A stretch of 64,000 nucleotides of DNA, taken from Veillonella caviae (GTDB lineage: Bacteria > Bacillota > Negativicutes > Veillonellales > Veillonellaceae). The first letter of the stretch is position 1; every line of letters starts with the position of its first letter. Below the pieces are notes generated by a model. It had not been told where the DNA came from, did no database searches, and saw nothing but the letters and a program-made list of their open reading frames with translations. The stretch covers positions 1-64,000 of the forward strand of contig NZ_RQUY01000006.1 in NCBI RefSeq assembly GCF_003992125.1, in the 5' to 3' direction. A program made the position numbers and the translations under genes. This document shows, in pieces, positions 27,479-37,272 of the stretch.

Positions 27479-27655
27479 TTAAATTTTCAGATTTGCATGA
27501 TAAAAAATCATAAAAGCTATTCTCCTGAAGAGGATTAGGCAAAATTCATATAATAGGATGAGACTATGATGTATAAAATAATGGGAACGGTAGTATAATT
27601 AATATGTAAATTCTTTGATATGATATGGATATTTTGGGCTTGTAAGGAGGTTTTT

Positions 27656-28606
27656 ATGAACGAACGAGTTGTAGTAGTAAACGCAAAGAAAATGAATTAT
27701 GACCACTTATTAGATTTTTCTGTATTATCTCGTGATGTTGCAGTTTATGATGATAGCACCGATGAGGAAATCATTGAACGCATTCAAGGCGCTCGCGTAG
27801 TTGTAACTAAGGAATTGCCTGTAAGCGGAGAATTGATACATCGATTTCCTAAGTCTGTAGAACTTATCGTAGAGGCAGGCACAGGATACAATAATATTGA
27901 CCTTGATGCGGCTCGTGCAAAGGGAATTACCGTATGCAATATTCCAGCATATAGTACAGAGAGGGTAGCCCACACGGCGATTATGATGATCATGAATTTT
28001 GCGTCTACTATGCACCAGCAAATAGCTATGCTTGCTAGAGGTGACCGCAGTAACTTTACGAACCATTTGCAAGTACCCCACACTGAAATTAATGGTAAAA
28101 CATTAGGTATCATTGGTGCAGGTCATATCGGTATGGAAGTGGTGAAGGTAGCGAAAGCACTTGGCATGAATATTTTGATTTATACGCGGACACCAAAAGA
28201 GGATGGCGATGGTATTAGATATGTGAGCCTTGATGAATTACTCGCTCACAGTGATTATATTTCTTTGCACTGCCCGTTGAATGAACATACGAAATATATG
28301 ATTAATAAGGATACAATTGCTAAGATGAAACCGACAGCAGTCATTGTTAATACAGGTCGCGGTGCACTCATCAATGAAGCTGATTTGTGCGAAGCTTTGA
28401 AAGCACATAAGATTGGCGGTGCTGGTCTGGATGTACAAGAGGTAGAACCACCGAGAGAGGATAGTCCTTTGTACACTTTAGACAATGTAATTATTACACC
28501 ACATATGGGGTGGAAAGGATTAGAAACACGCCAACGCCTCGTAGGTATTATCAAAGATGATATTCATGGATTTTTCGCTGGTAAACCAATCAATGTTGTA
28601 TCTTAA
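27656..28606 (+). CDS. NAD-dependent D-2-hydroxyacid dehydrogenase
   Basis: This 316-aa enzyme reduces a 2-keto acid, or oxidises a D-2-hydroxy acid, with NAD(H). The Rossmann motif is GIIGAGHIGMEV (about residue 150). NTGRGALINE and ITPHMGW are the conserved stretches around the catalytic Arg, Glu and His. It resembles glycerate/hydroxypyruvate reductases, but the substrate cannot be fixed from sequence. AAGGAGG precedes the ATG at 27656; the frame upstream of that lacks a start signal. Confidence 0.88.
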   Translation: MNERVVVVNAKKMNYDHLLDFSVLSRDVAVYDDSTDEEIIERIQGARVVVTKELPVSGELIHRFPKSVELIVEAGTGYNNIDLDAARAKGITVCNIPAYSTERVAHTAIMMIMNFASTMHQQIAMLARGDRSNFTNHLQVPHTEINGKTLGIIGAGHIGMEVVKVAKALGMNILIYTRTPKEDGDGIRYVSLDELLAHSDYISLHCPLNEHTKYMINKDTIAKMKPTAVIVNTGRGALINEADLCEALKAHKIGGAGLDVQEVEPPREDSPLYTLDNVIITPHMGWKGLETRQRLVGIIKDDIHGFFAGKPINVVS

Positions 28607-28621
28607 TAGAATTACTTATTA

Positions 28622-28664
28622 AACAAAATAGCCCCTCCTGGTTGTAGGGAGGGGCTATTTTGTT
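28622..28664. terminator. Bidirectional terminator between hydroxyacid dehydrogenase gene and pflA
   Basis: A perfect 17-bp stem (28622-28638 with 28648-28664, GC core GCCCCTCC) has A and T flanks and serves the two convergent genes. Confidence 0.92.
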
Positions 28665-28713
28665 GTGCCTCGATTAGGGCCATAGTATAGATCGAGGCTT
28701 GATATACATACTA

Positions 28714-29517
28714 TTAAGAAGATAGTGATTTTAAAACTTGATTATGATTTGATTGTGTTTTGATGGGGCTCCACCAATGCCTACGATAGGCTTTGATGCC
28801 TTCGACTACTGTTTTCGTCGCCTTTGATGCTACATCTTTCGTAGCCGCAGGGACGCCTTCTAGTCGATAGGTAAGGCCTAATTCTTTATATTTTGATACG
28901 CCCATTATATGGTACGGTAAACAGTCGATGGCTTCTAAATTGTTCAGGGAACCTAAGAAAAATCCTAAACGATAATGATGTTCTGCATTATCCGTAATAG
29001 TGGGAACTACTACGTGGCGAACCCAAAGGGGAACGTTTTCGTTTGCTGTAAGACGAGCAAAGTTTAAGATTGGTTCTAAGGGCTGACCAGTAAGCCATTT
29101 ATGCACCGTTGGGTCTATATCTTTTATATCTAATATGACAAGGCTAGTCGCGCTGAGTAGCTTGCGGTAGGCCACCTCTTGGTGGGGATCAAAACAAATT
29201 CCACTTGTATCTAAACAGGTATGGACGTTTCTTTCACGGAAGTACATGAAAAGCTCGGTTACAAAATCGATTTGCAACAAAGCTTCCCCACCTGTCACGG
29301 TAAGACCACCGTTAGTGTAAAACTGACGGTTACGTTCGAATTGTTGCCATATGTCTTCAACGGTCATGAATTTTACATTATCTGAGTTTTCATTCCACGT
29401 ATCTGGATTATGGCAGTAAGCACAACGCATGGGGCATCCCTGAAGAAATACCACCATGCGCATGCCTGGACCATCAACCGTACCCATCGTTTCAATAGAA
29501 TGAATACGTCCAGTCAT
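28714..29517 (-). CDS. pflA: Pyruvate formate-lyase activating enzyme
   Basis: This 267-aa radical-SAM enzyme uses S-adenosylmethionine to place the glycyl radical on pyruvate formate-lyase. The cluster motif CPMRCAYC is at about residues 28-35, followed by GGLTVTGGEALLQ. GAGG precedes the ATG. It is the third gene of the unit pflB - glycyl-radical subunit - pflA, starting 12 bp after the small gene. Its target here should be the separate 79-residue subunit. Confidence 0.94.
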   Translation of the reverse strand: MTGRIHSIETMGTVDGPGMRMVVFLQGCPMRCAYCHNPDTWNENSDNVKFMTVEDIWQQFERNRQFYTNGGLTVTGGEALLQIDFVTELFMYFRERNVHTCLDTSGICFDPHQEVAYRKLLSATSLVILDIKDIDPTVHKWLTGQPLEPILNFARLTANENVPLWVRHVVVPTITDNAEHHYRLGFFLGSLNNLEAIDCLPYHIMGVSKYKELGLTYRLEGVPAATKDVASKATKTVVEGIKAYRRHWWSPIKTQSNHNQVLKSLSS

Positions 29518-29529
29518 AGGAAACCTCGA

Positions 29530-29769
29530 TTAGATTTGTTGATGGAATGTACGAGAAATAACTTCGTCCTGTTGTGCTTTAGTCAATTTGTTAAAGTGTA
29601 CAGCGTAGCCGGATACACGTACAGTTAATTGTGGATACAACTCAGGATGTTGTTGAGCGTCTAACAATGTTTCGCGAGTAAACACGTTAACGTTCAAATG
29701 ATGACCACCTTTTTGGGAGTAGCCGTCTAGTAATTCTACTAAATTATCAACTTGTTGTTGGTTGCTCAT
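29530..29769 (-). CDS. Separate glycyl-radical subunit of pyruvate formate-lyase
   Basis: This 79-aa protein corresponds to the C-terminal glycyl-radical domain of PflB and to GrcA/YfiD. It reads [20 protein letters not shown] and then [11 protein letters not shown], where Gly54 is the radical site. A complete ribosome binding site (AAAGGAGG, 6-7 nt) precedes its ATG at 29769, so it is a real gene and not a frameshift remnant. The upstream pflB lacks this domain, so both products are probably needed for activity. In E. coli GrcA only repairs an otherwise complete PflB; here the large subunit itself has no radical domain. Confidence 0.9.
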   Translation of the reverse strand: MSNQQQVDNLVELLDGYSQKGGHHLNVNVFTRETLLDAQQHPELYPQLTVRVSGYAVHFNKLTKAQQDEVISRTFHQQI

Positions 29770-29800
29770 AGGTATCCTCCTTTCAACCAAAATAGATATT

Positions 29801-29830
29801 GTATCGGGGCTGGTGAAAGCCTTACGATAC
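29801..29830 (-). other. Intercistronic hairpin between pflB and the glycyl-radical gene
   Basis: GTATCG (29801-29806) pairs with CGATAC (29825-29830), with GGCT/AGCC inside. No T-run follows on the minus strand. It may block nucleases or mark an RNA cut, allowing different amounts of the two subunits. Confidence 0.55.
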
Positions 29831-29841
29831 GCTGGAAAATA

Positions 29842-31959
29842 CTATTTATCTTCCTCTATAGTAACATTTGGTTCACTGCATGCGAAGTTAGTATTGGAAT
29901 TAGGCAATTGAGAAGGGTCTAATTCAATATCAAAATCAGATACAGATACAAATGTTTCACCAGATTTACCTAATGCGTCAGGAACGATAGAGAAGGTATT
30001 AGAAATACCATCAGAACAATCACGCCATGGCATTTTAGCTACCGATGCTAACGAAGAAATGGCGCCGTGAGAATCACGACCATGCATAGGGTTTGCACCA
30101 GGAGCGAAAGCCTCACCAGCTTTACGACCATCTGGAGTAGAACCTGTAGCAGTACCATATACTACGTTAGAAGTAATAGTTAACAAACTCATAGTTGGCA
30201 CAGATTGACGGTATGTAGGATGTTTGCGGATTTTGTTCATGAATGTGGATACAACCATGGACGCTAACTCATCTACACGATCGTCATCATTGCCATATTT
30301 AGGGAAGTCACCTTCGATTTCGAAATCAACAGCGATGCCGTTTTCGTCACGAATCGGTTTTACTTTTGCATATTTAATAGCGGACAAAGAGTCAGCAACT
30401 ACGGAAAGACCTGCAATACCAGTTGCAAACCAACGAGTTACTTTGCGGTCATGCAATGCCATTTCAAGTTTTTCATAAGCGTATTTATCGTGCATGTAGT
30501 GAATGATATTTAATGCATTTACATATACGCCGGCAAGCCATTCCATCATATCATCAAATTTTTCCCATACTTCGTCATAATCGAGGTATTCCGATGTAAT
30601 AGGGCGATATTTTGGACCGATTTGTTTTTTCAATTTTTCGTCAATGCCACCATTGATTGCATAGAGTAAACATTTTGCAAGGTTGGAACGAGCGCCGAAG
30701 AACTGCATTTCTTTACCGATACGCATTGGGGATACGCAGCATGCAATAGCGTAGTCGTCGCCGGAATTAGGGCGCATTAACTCATCATTTTCATATTGAA
30801 TGGAAGATGTTTCGATGGATAATTTCGCACAGAAACGACGGAAGCCGATAGGCATACGTGGAGACCACAATACAGTGAGATTTGGTTCTGGAGCAGGCCC
30901 TAGGTTCGTTAATGTATGTAAATAACGGAAGGACATTTTGGAAACTAATGTACGACCGTCAGTGCCCATACCACCGATAGATTCAGTGGTCCAAACAGGG
31001 TCGCCAGTGAATAAGTTGTTGTACTCATGGATACGAGCAAAGCGAACCATGCGCAATTTCATGATGAAATGGTCAACGAATTCTTGGATTTGTTCTTCTG
31101 TGTATGTACCGTTACGCAAATCGCGTTCTGCATAAATATCGAGGAATGTAGAGTTACGACCGATGGACATGGCCGCACCGTTTTGTTCTTTAATAGCTCC
31201 AAGGTAACCGAAGTAAATCCATTGCATCGCTTCGCGTACGTCTTTTGCAGGGCCAGAAATATCATAGCCATAAGACGCTGCCATTTCTTTTAATTCTTTT
31301 AAAGATTTAATTTGTTCTTTTAACTCTTCTCGATCGCGAATGACATCTTCTAACATGTCGCCCATAGTGATGTTGAATTCTTGGTTCTTTTCTTCGATGA
31401 GATAATCAACACCATACAATGCGATACGACGATAGTCACCGATGATACGGCCACGACTGTATGCGTCTGGCAAACCTGTTACGATATGAGCTGTACGGGC
31501 TGCACGCATTTCTGGAGTATATACATCGAATACGCCATCATTATGTGTTTTGCGATGTTTTTTGAAGAAATCCTCTGTTTGTGGATCCATTTTGAATCCG
31601 TATTCTTCGATAGCAGATTTTGCAGTACGTAATCCACCATAGGGGAACATAGCGCGTTTTAATGGTTTATCAGTTTGTAAACCTACAATTGTTTCGAGGT
31701 CCTTGTCAATATATCCTGGCGCATGCGCAGTAATGTGTGTTGCTACAGAAGTATCAGCATCAAGCATGCCACCTTTTTCACGTTCTTCCTCATACAATTT
31801 CATAACTTGATCCCACAATTTTGTCGTTCTTTCAGTAGGACCAACTAGGAAGGAATCGTCCCCTTCATAAGGGACATAGTTTCTTTGGATAAAGTCACGT
31901 ACATCAATGGCTTTATCCCACACACCTGTGTTAAAATCTTTCCATGCAGTATGTTGCAT
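29842..31959 (-). CDS. pflB: Pyruvate formate-lyase large subunit lacking the glycyl-radical domain
   Basis: This 705-aa protein contains the catalytic barrel of formate C-acetyltransferase, which cleaves pyruvate with CoA into acetyl-CoA and formate. The paired catalytic cysteines are Cys407 and Cys408 (IACCVSPM). Usual PflB proteins are about 740-760 aa and end in the glycyl-radical domain. This one ends instead, after [16 protein letters not shown], with an unrelated acidic tail of about 40 residues. The missing domain is encoded 72 bp downstream. GGAGG precedes the ATG. First gene of a three-gene unit with pflA. Confidence 0.93.
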   Translation of the reverse strand: MQHTAWKDFNTGVWDKAIDVRDFIQRNYVPYEGDDSFLVGPTERTTKLWDQVMKLYEEEREKGGMLDADTSVATHITAHAPGYIDKDLETIVGLQTDKPLKRAMFPYGGLRTAKSAIEEYGFKMDPQTEDFFKKHRKTHNDGVFDVYTPEMRAARTAHIVTGLPDAYSRGRIIGDYRRIALYGVDYLIEEKNQEFNITMGDMLEDVIRDREELKEQIKSLKELKEMAASYGYDISGPAKDVREAMQWIYFGYLGAIKEQNGAAMSIGRNSTFLDIYAERDLRNGTYTEEQIQEFVDHFIMKLRMVRFARIHEYNNLFTGDPVWTTESIGGMGTDGRTLVSKMSFRYLHTLTNLGPAPEPNLTVLWSPRMPIGFRRFCAKLSIETSSIQYENDELMRPNSGDDYAIACCVSPMRIGKEMQFFGARSNLAKCLLYAINGGIDEKLKKQIGPKYRPITSEYLDYDEVWEKFDDMMEWLAGVYVNALNIIHYMHDKYAYEKLEMALHDRKVTRWFATGIAGLSVVADSLSAIKYAKVKPIRDENGIAVDFEIEGDFPKYGNDDDRVDELASMVVSTFMNKIRKHPTYRQSVPTMSLLTITSNVVYGTATGSTPDGRKAGEAFAPGANPMHGRDSHGAISSLASVAKMPWRDCSDGISNTFSIVPDALGKSGETFVSVSDFDIELDPSQLPNSNTNFACSEPNVTIEEDK

Positions 31960-32351
31960 TTTGCACCTCCATAATTGGATATAACTATAGATTTTCTATG
32001 TCTATAGTGTACACAATCTATGACGATTATACAATGATTTAATGATATGTATTTTCAATAAATAGCATGCGAAATGCGTAACAATCATTGCGATGTTGAT
32101 ATGACTACATTCTTTTGTGATGCTTGTGAAAGTGTATCTACAGCTACATACGAGGAGTTATAGATATGTTATGATGAAGAAATGCTGTATACTCTGAAAA
32201 GCATATAAATGAAATTTAATATCAGTAATAAAATTCGGTATTAGAGATGAAAGGCAACTCGTGGTTGGCGTATGATGGATTGTGAACTTTGAGAAAGCTC
32301 TGATTTCAATTGTGTTGTAGTATTATATATATCGGAAGTGGACGTGATATG
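31960..32351. other. Divergent pflB / EamA intergenic region
   Basis: For pflB a TATAAT box on the minus strand lies at 32031-32026. The predicted leader contains CTATAGA (31985-31991) and TCTATAG (32001-32007), a 7-bp inverted repeat with 9-bp spacer that may be an operator or hairpin. No gene longer than about 10 codons with a start signal is visible in the rest. Confidence 0.45.
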
Positions 32352-33218
32352 ATGTCGAATAAAGCAAAAATGATTATAGGTGCCTTAGCTACCATTGCTG
32401 TATGGGCCACCGCATTTCCATTTAGTAAGGTAGCACTACTGTATATCGACCCATTGTCATTATCGGTGGCTAGGGTTTTGATAGGTGCTATATTTATGCT
32501 CATCATTGGTGTAGCCAAAGGATTACACATACCTACAACTTGGCGAGAATGGGGGCTATATATACTATTAGGGATAACAGGAAATTTCCTGTACCAAGTA
32601 GTTTTTAATGAAGGGTTACGCACGATTCCTGCTGCCACATCAAGCATTATTTTGGCATTGACGCCAATGACTACCGCGTTGTTGGCATTAATAGTATATA
32701 AGGACAAAATGCGCCCATTAGGGTGGGCATTTACTATGACTGCTTTCATAGGTGTTGCCATTATTATTTTATGGCATGGTGCGGTGTCGATTCCTATTGG
32801 AGCCTTGTGGACATTACTAGGTATGTCTATGTTTGCAGGATACAATATTATTAATCGTGGTCTTGCTATGAAAGGTCATAGCGCTATCACCATTGCCACT
32901 TGGTCCATGTTTACCGGTGCTGTTATGACACTGCCCTTTGTGAACCACGCGGTGGATACTATCATCGCTGCACCACCTACAGCATGGTTTGCCATTGCAT
33001 ACCTTGCTATTTGCTCTAGCGCCTTGGGATTTGTATTCTGGAGTTATGCTTTAGAACACGCCGAACGCGTATCTGACGTAACTAACTTTATGTACCTATC
33101 CCCTGTGGTAGCAGCCATCGTAGCTGCCCTCTTATTGGGCGAAATACCAGATTTAGGGTTGTATATTGGGTCGCCCATAATATTGGGGTCGCTGTATATG
33201 TTTAATAAATGCAGGTAG
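32352..33218 (+). CDS. EamA-family (DMT) transporter
   Basis: This 288-aa membrane protein has ten predicted helices in two EamA repeats, the layout of metabolite exporters such as RhaT/YdcZ-like proteins. The stretches ATVAVWATAFPFSKVAL-like near the N-terminus and AICSSALGFVFWSYALEHAE near the C-terminus are typical. Substrate unknown; amino acids are common for the family. GGACGTGAT precedes two adjacent ATGs; the second has the better spacing. Confidence 0.82.
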   Translation: MSNKAKMIIGALATIAVWATAFPFSKVALLYIDPLSLSVARVLIGAIFMLIIGVAKGLHIPTTWREWGLYILLGITGNFLYQVVFNEGLRTIPAATSSIILALTPMTTALLALIVYKDKMRPLGWAFTMTAFIGVAIIILWHGAVSIPIGALWTLLGMSMFAGYNIINRGLAMKGHSAITIATWSMFTGAVMTLPFVNHAVDTIIAAPPTAWFAIAYLAICSSALGFVFWSYALEHAERVSDVTNFMYLSPVVAAIVAALLLGEIPDLGLYIGSPIILGSLYMFNKCR

Positions 33219-33304
33219 ATTTATTAAACTCATGTTGTAATGCTAATAACGTTATGCTAATTAGCTTTACATATTTTGATGGGACTTATTTATAGCTACA
33301 GTAA

Positions 33305-33392
33305 AAACAAAAATCCTCCTACCTGTGAGTGACTTTACGTAGCACGAAGGTGCGTTAAACGTATGGAACGAACAGGTAGGGGGATTTTGTTT
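33305..33392. terminator. Terminator between EamA gene and ABC exporter genes
   Basis: The outer stem (about 33305-33326 with 33372-33392) has a GC-rich core and one G-T pair, with A and T runs outside. The loop holds a further GCAC/GTGC hairpin. It serves two convergent transcripts. Confidence 0.85.
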
Positions 33393-33456
33393 CATCTAAA
33401 TGTAGTTGTAATATTGTGGTCCCATCAAAATATATAGGAGTTAAATGGAATGGAAG

Positions 33457-35220
33457 TTAAACCGACATACCAGCTGCATAATTCGTGTACAGTTCTTTAT
33501 ATCTCCCATTAAGCTCAATGAGTTCGTGGTGGGTCCCTTTTTCTATAATAGTGCCGTTTTCTACGACTAGTAGGAAATCGGCATTTTTTATTGTTGAAAG
33601 GCGGTGAGCAATAACGATACTAGTACGACCTTGTAACAATGTGTTCATCGCTTTTTGTACTTCTACTTCTGTACGGGTATCGACGTTAGCGGTGGCTTCG
33701 TCGAGGATGAGAATTTTTGGATCCGCTAGGAAGGCGCGGGCAATGGTAATTAGTTGTCGTTGCCCTTGAGATAGGTCATCGCCACCTTGTTTGAGTACTG
33801 TATCATAGCCTTGAGGTAAGGTTCGGATAAAATGGTCTGCCATGGCTAATTTCGCAACGTATTCGATTTCTTCTCGCGTTGCATTCGCTTTACCATAACC
33901 GATATTTTCTGCAATAGTACCAGTGAAAATCCACGCATCTTGCAGTACCATGCCGATTTCCTTGTGTAAGCTTTCACGGGACATATTTCGAATATCAATG
34001 CCGTCGATGGTGATGCGGCCGCCGAGAACTTCGTAGAAACGCATGATGAGGTTTACCAAGGTGCTTTTACCAGCACCAGTAGGGCCTACGATGGCTGCCA
34101 TAGAACCGCCAGGGATATGAATGTTTAAATCCTTCATGAATACGTTGCTTTCAGAATAGCCAAAATCAACGTGCTCAAAATCGATAGTGCCGTTGTGTGT
34201 CGCTGTTGTGATAGCGCTGAGGGTGATGGTGCCGTCGTTCGATTCTGATGGTGTATCAAGGACTTCGTAAATACGACCGAGGGCAGCCGCTGTTTCTTGG
34301 AATTTCGTAATGATGTAGGAACTGCGGGCGATAGGGTCAGATACTTGTCCTACATAGAGGAAGAATGCTTGAATATCGCCGATACTGATAGCGCCGCGGA
34401 GCACCATGATTCCCCCTTGGATAGCGACGATGACATAGCTGATTTGGCTCAAAAATGTGACCAGCGGATAAATGAGTTGGCTCATAAATGAGGCAGAACG
34501 CATGCGTTTAAACAAGGTGGCGTTCAAATTATCCACAGTATGGGTAGTCTTTTTTTCCAAACCAAAAGCTTGGATAACAGATTTACCCACCACGATTTCT
34601 TCTACACCGCTATTGAAAGCGCCCAATGCTTCTTGGTTTTTTAAATACACTTGTCGCGCTCGTTTCGATGTCCAAACCAGACAAGCCATGCCTACTACAA
34701 CGATGCCGATAATGGAGAATCCCAATAGCGGGCTAATCCACAGCATCATGGCTACAGAACCGACGATTCCGATTATAGCGGAAATGATGCCAGGCACACC
34801 TTCTTGGACAGTTTCGCCGATAGCATCTAAATCTGATGTGAGGCGACTGAGGATATCACCTCGTTGGTGATTGTGAAAGTAGCCTACTGGCAATGTATAG
34901 AGATGAGCGCTCATGCGATTGCGCAAAGCTAATACCATAGAGGCGCCGATGGAGGCCATCATATACTCTCCAAAATAGGTGAATAATGCATGCCCTGCAT
35001 AGAGGCCGATGAGCCAGAAAATAATAGTATCTACAGAGCCCATGATGGTGGACATATCTTGGTTGTTCGTTAAACCTTGAATGATGGCATCTACGATTTT
35101 ACCTAATAGCACAGGAGCAGATACTTCAAATAGAGAGGCGCCGATAAGGGCCATGATGAGGAGGATTAACCAGCCCCATTGATTTCTTGATTCTATGAGG
35201 AATCGTCTTAATGGATTCAT
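33457..35220 (-). CDS. ABC exporter half-transporter with the consensus ATPase site residues
   Basis: This 587-aa protein has six membrane helices (about 15-300) followed by an ATPase domain with Walker A GPTGAGKST, Walker B ILILDEATA with the catalytic Glu, and H-loop IAHRLS. Its signature is altered to LSQGQ. That pattern fits the consensus partner of a heterodimeric drug or lipid exporter (YheH/LmrD/TM288 type). It overlaps the upstream partner by 4 bp (ATGA), so translation is coupled. Confidence 0.92.
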   Translation of the reverse strand: MNPLRRFLIESRNQWGWLILLIMALIGASLFEVSAPVLLGKIVDAIIQGLTNNQDMSTIMGSVDTIIFWLIGLYAGHALFTYFGEYMMASIGASMVLALRNRMSAHLYTLPVGYFHNHQRGDILSRLTSDLDAIGETVQEGVPGIISAIIGIVGSVAMMLWISPLLGFSIIGIVVVGMACLVWTSKRARQVYLKNQEALGAFNSGVEEIVVGKSVIQAFGLEKKTTHTVDNLNATLFKRMRSASFMSQLIYPLVTFLSQISYVIVAIQGGIMVLRGAISIGDIQAFFLYVGQVSDPIARSSYIITKFQETAAALGRIYEVLDTPSESNDGTITLSAITTATHNGTIDFEHVDFGYSESNVFMKDLNIHIPGGSMAAIVGPTGAGKSTLVNLIMRFYEVLGGRITIDGIDIRNMSRESLHKEIGMVLQDAWIFTGTIAENIGYGKANATREEIEYVAKLAMADHFIRTLPQGYDTVLKQGGDDLSQGQRQLITIARAFLADPKILILDEATANVDTRTEVEVQKAMNTLLQGRTSIVIAHRLSTIKNADFLLVVENGTIIEKGTHHELIELNGRYKELYTNYAAGMSV

Positions 35221-37037
35221 GGTGTTACCTCCTGGGATGCTAAGATTTGTTGATATACAAGGGATGTTTGGGATAATTCCTCGTGAGTGCCGTAACCGGC
35301 CACTTGGCCGCGACTGATGATTAAAATGTGATCTGCTTTTTTCGCAGCGCTTACTTTTTGCTCTATGCTGATAAGGGCTGGTCGATTGCCTTTTGAAAGC
35401 TCACCTTCTAATGCAGTGCGCACAGCTCGTTCTGTAGTGCCGTCTAAGGCGGAAAAACTGTCGTCAAAGATAAATAGTTCCGGCTGTCTTACCAAGGCGC
35501 GAGCCATAGCTAACCGTTGTCGTTGACCGCCAGATAGATTACTCCCACCTTGAGCTACCATGAATTGGTAGCCACCGTCTAGGCGTGGTATAAATTCGTC
35601 AGCTCGCGATAAACGGCATGCTTCTTCGATGCGGTCCATCGAAATATCTGGACTATCTGTGCCGAATACGCCGTAACGAATATTCATCTCTACGGTGCCC
35701 GTAAATAAATAGGCGCGCTGTGGTACATAACCGATGAGAGCGCGTAAAGCGTTAACGTTCCATTCGTAAATGGATTTGCCTTTGAACAGAATATCGCCGG
35801 ATTCAATGGAAAAAAGACGTGGAATCAGATTGGTAATAGTACTTTTACCAGAACCAATATCCCCCATGATGGCTAATGTTTCACCGTGGCGCACTGTAAA
35901 AGAAATATTTTCTAGCGCAGGTGCTTCTGCATTGTCATAGCGGAACGTAACATTGCGGAATTCTAATAGTGGGATATCGTCGGTTGTGTTTGTCAATGTC
36001 ATTTTAGCTATAGCTAGGATTGATGCGGATGTTGTGTTTGATGTGGTAGTTGTTATGGCGTTATTAGCTGCTGCACCTATACCATACACGTCAGTATTTT
36101 TATGTTCTAACAATTCGTGAATTCGTTGGTAGCATATCATGGCTTCTGGTACGTCGACGATGACGAAAACGGACATGAGCAAATTGAGAAGGATAAGGTT
36201 GGCATATTCGATAACTGCCATAATATCACCGATTTGAAATGTACCGATGCTGACATTGTAGCCGCCAACCCATAGAATACAAACAGAACTCATGTTAAAC
36301 ATGATAAGGATAGTAGGCAAACCGATGGCATAGGTTTGGCGCACCGATTTGGATAGACCTGCAGTTTCACCGAATAGTTCTTGCTCCTTATGGTTTTCAT
36401 CATGGCTGCGGTTGAAAGCGCGGATAACGGACATACCTACGATATGATCGCGTACCATATCGGCAATGTCATCTAATTTCAATTGCATTTTTTTTACTAA
36501 TGGTAATGCTTTTCGTTGTAATAGCATTATACAAATAACCATGAGTACCATTACGGTGAGAATGATGAATCCTAATTGCCAGCTTTTAAAAAATGTAAGA
36601 CCTAGCCCTAGGAGAATCATAAGAGGCGTAGGGAAAATCATATTGAGGCTTTCATCTATAACAGATTGAATTTTCTCTACATCACGGCTTGTGCGCATGA
36701 GAATTGTGCCAGTTCCAAAATAAGTGAAATCGCGTAGTGAAAAATTCTGTATGGCATGGACTAAATCATTGCGCATAGTTTCACCAATACGGGCTGAAAT
36801 ATGGGCACTTAAAGCAACACCTAATACGGCTGCTAATACTGTAATGAGTGCTGCAATGAGCATCGTTACGCTAGAGTGGGTAATAAAATCTAAATCCCCA
36901 CGCAACACTCCATCATTGATGATAGTTGCTGTAAGGGTAGGGATGTATAAAGACCCTACTACACTGATGAACGTAGTAAGCGATATGGCTATGATGGACC
37001 ATATATTCGGTTTTATATATGATATAAATGGTTTCAT
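35217..37037 (-). CDS. ABC exporter half-transporter with degenerate ATPase site
   Basis: This 606-aa partner has six membrane helices and an ATPase domain with Walker A GDIGSGKST and a normal signature LSGGQRQR. Walker B is FIFDDSFSALD, with Asp where the catalytic Glu should be, and the H-loop His is replaced (SIEQKVS). Degenerate sites of this kind are known in LmrC, YheI and TM287. Between the membrane and ATPase parts lies a low-complexity linker rich in Thr, Asn and Ala (residues about 320-350). AAGGAG precedes the ATG. Confidence 0.92.
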   Translation of the reverse strand: MKPFISYIKPNIWSIIAISLTTFISVVGSLYIPTLTATIINDGVLRGDLDFITHSSVTMLIAALITVLAAVLGVALSAHISARIGETMRNDLVHAIQNFSLRDFTYFGTGTILMRTSRDVEKIQSVIDESLNMIFPTPLMILLGLGLTFFKSWQLGFIILTVMVLMVICIMLLQRKALPLVKKMQLKLDDIADMVRDHIVGMSVIRAFNRSHDENHKEQELFGETAGLSKSVRQTYAIGLPTILIMFNMSSVCILWVGGYNVSIGTFQIGDIMAVIEYANLILLNLLMSVFVIVDVPEAMICYQRIHELLEHKNTDVYGIGAAANNAITTTTSNTTSASILAIAKMTLTNTTDDIPLLEFRNVTFRYDNAEAPALENISFTVRHGETLAIMGDIGSGKSTITNLIPRLFSIESGDILFKGKSIYEWNVNALRALIGYVPQRAYLFTGTVEMNIRYGVFGTDSPDISMDRIEEACRLSRADEFIPRLDGGYQFMVAQGGSNLSGGQRQRLAMARALVRQPELFIFDDSFSALDGTTERAVRTALEGELSKGNRPALISIEQKVSAAKKADHILIISRGQVAGYGTHEELSQTSLVYQQILASQEVTP

Positions 37038-37272
37038 TATAACTCCTTTCGTCTGAATATAATATTATATTGCATACAATCTTTGAAATCAATGATGGGA
37101 TTATTTATAGATTAAATATATACGCAGTATGTACATTGGAATGGAAACGATCAGCGTATTGAGCGGAGAAGAATGGATTTGTCAGTAAATTAATATACCT
37201 ATATCGATTTTTTTGGTATACTAGAAAAGCATTTTTATTGCAATTTTTTTCTTTAAGTAAGGAGAGTTTCTA

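Noticed and set aside
29530-29841. Frameshift in a single pflB gene
   Set aside because: The large gene has its own new C-terminal tail and stop, and the small gene has a full AAAGGAGG site and ATG; 72 bp and a hairpin lie between. A simple indel cannot explain this.
32164-32200. 8-codon frame (ATGATGAAG...) upstream of the EamA gene
   Set aside because: Very short, poor spacing to GAGGAG and about 150 bp from the gene.
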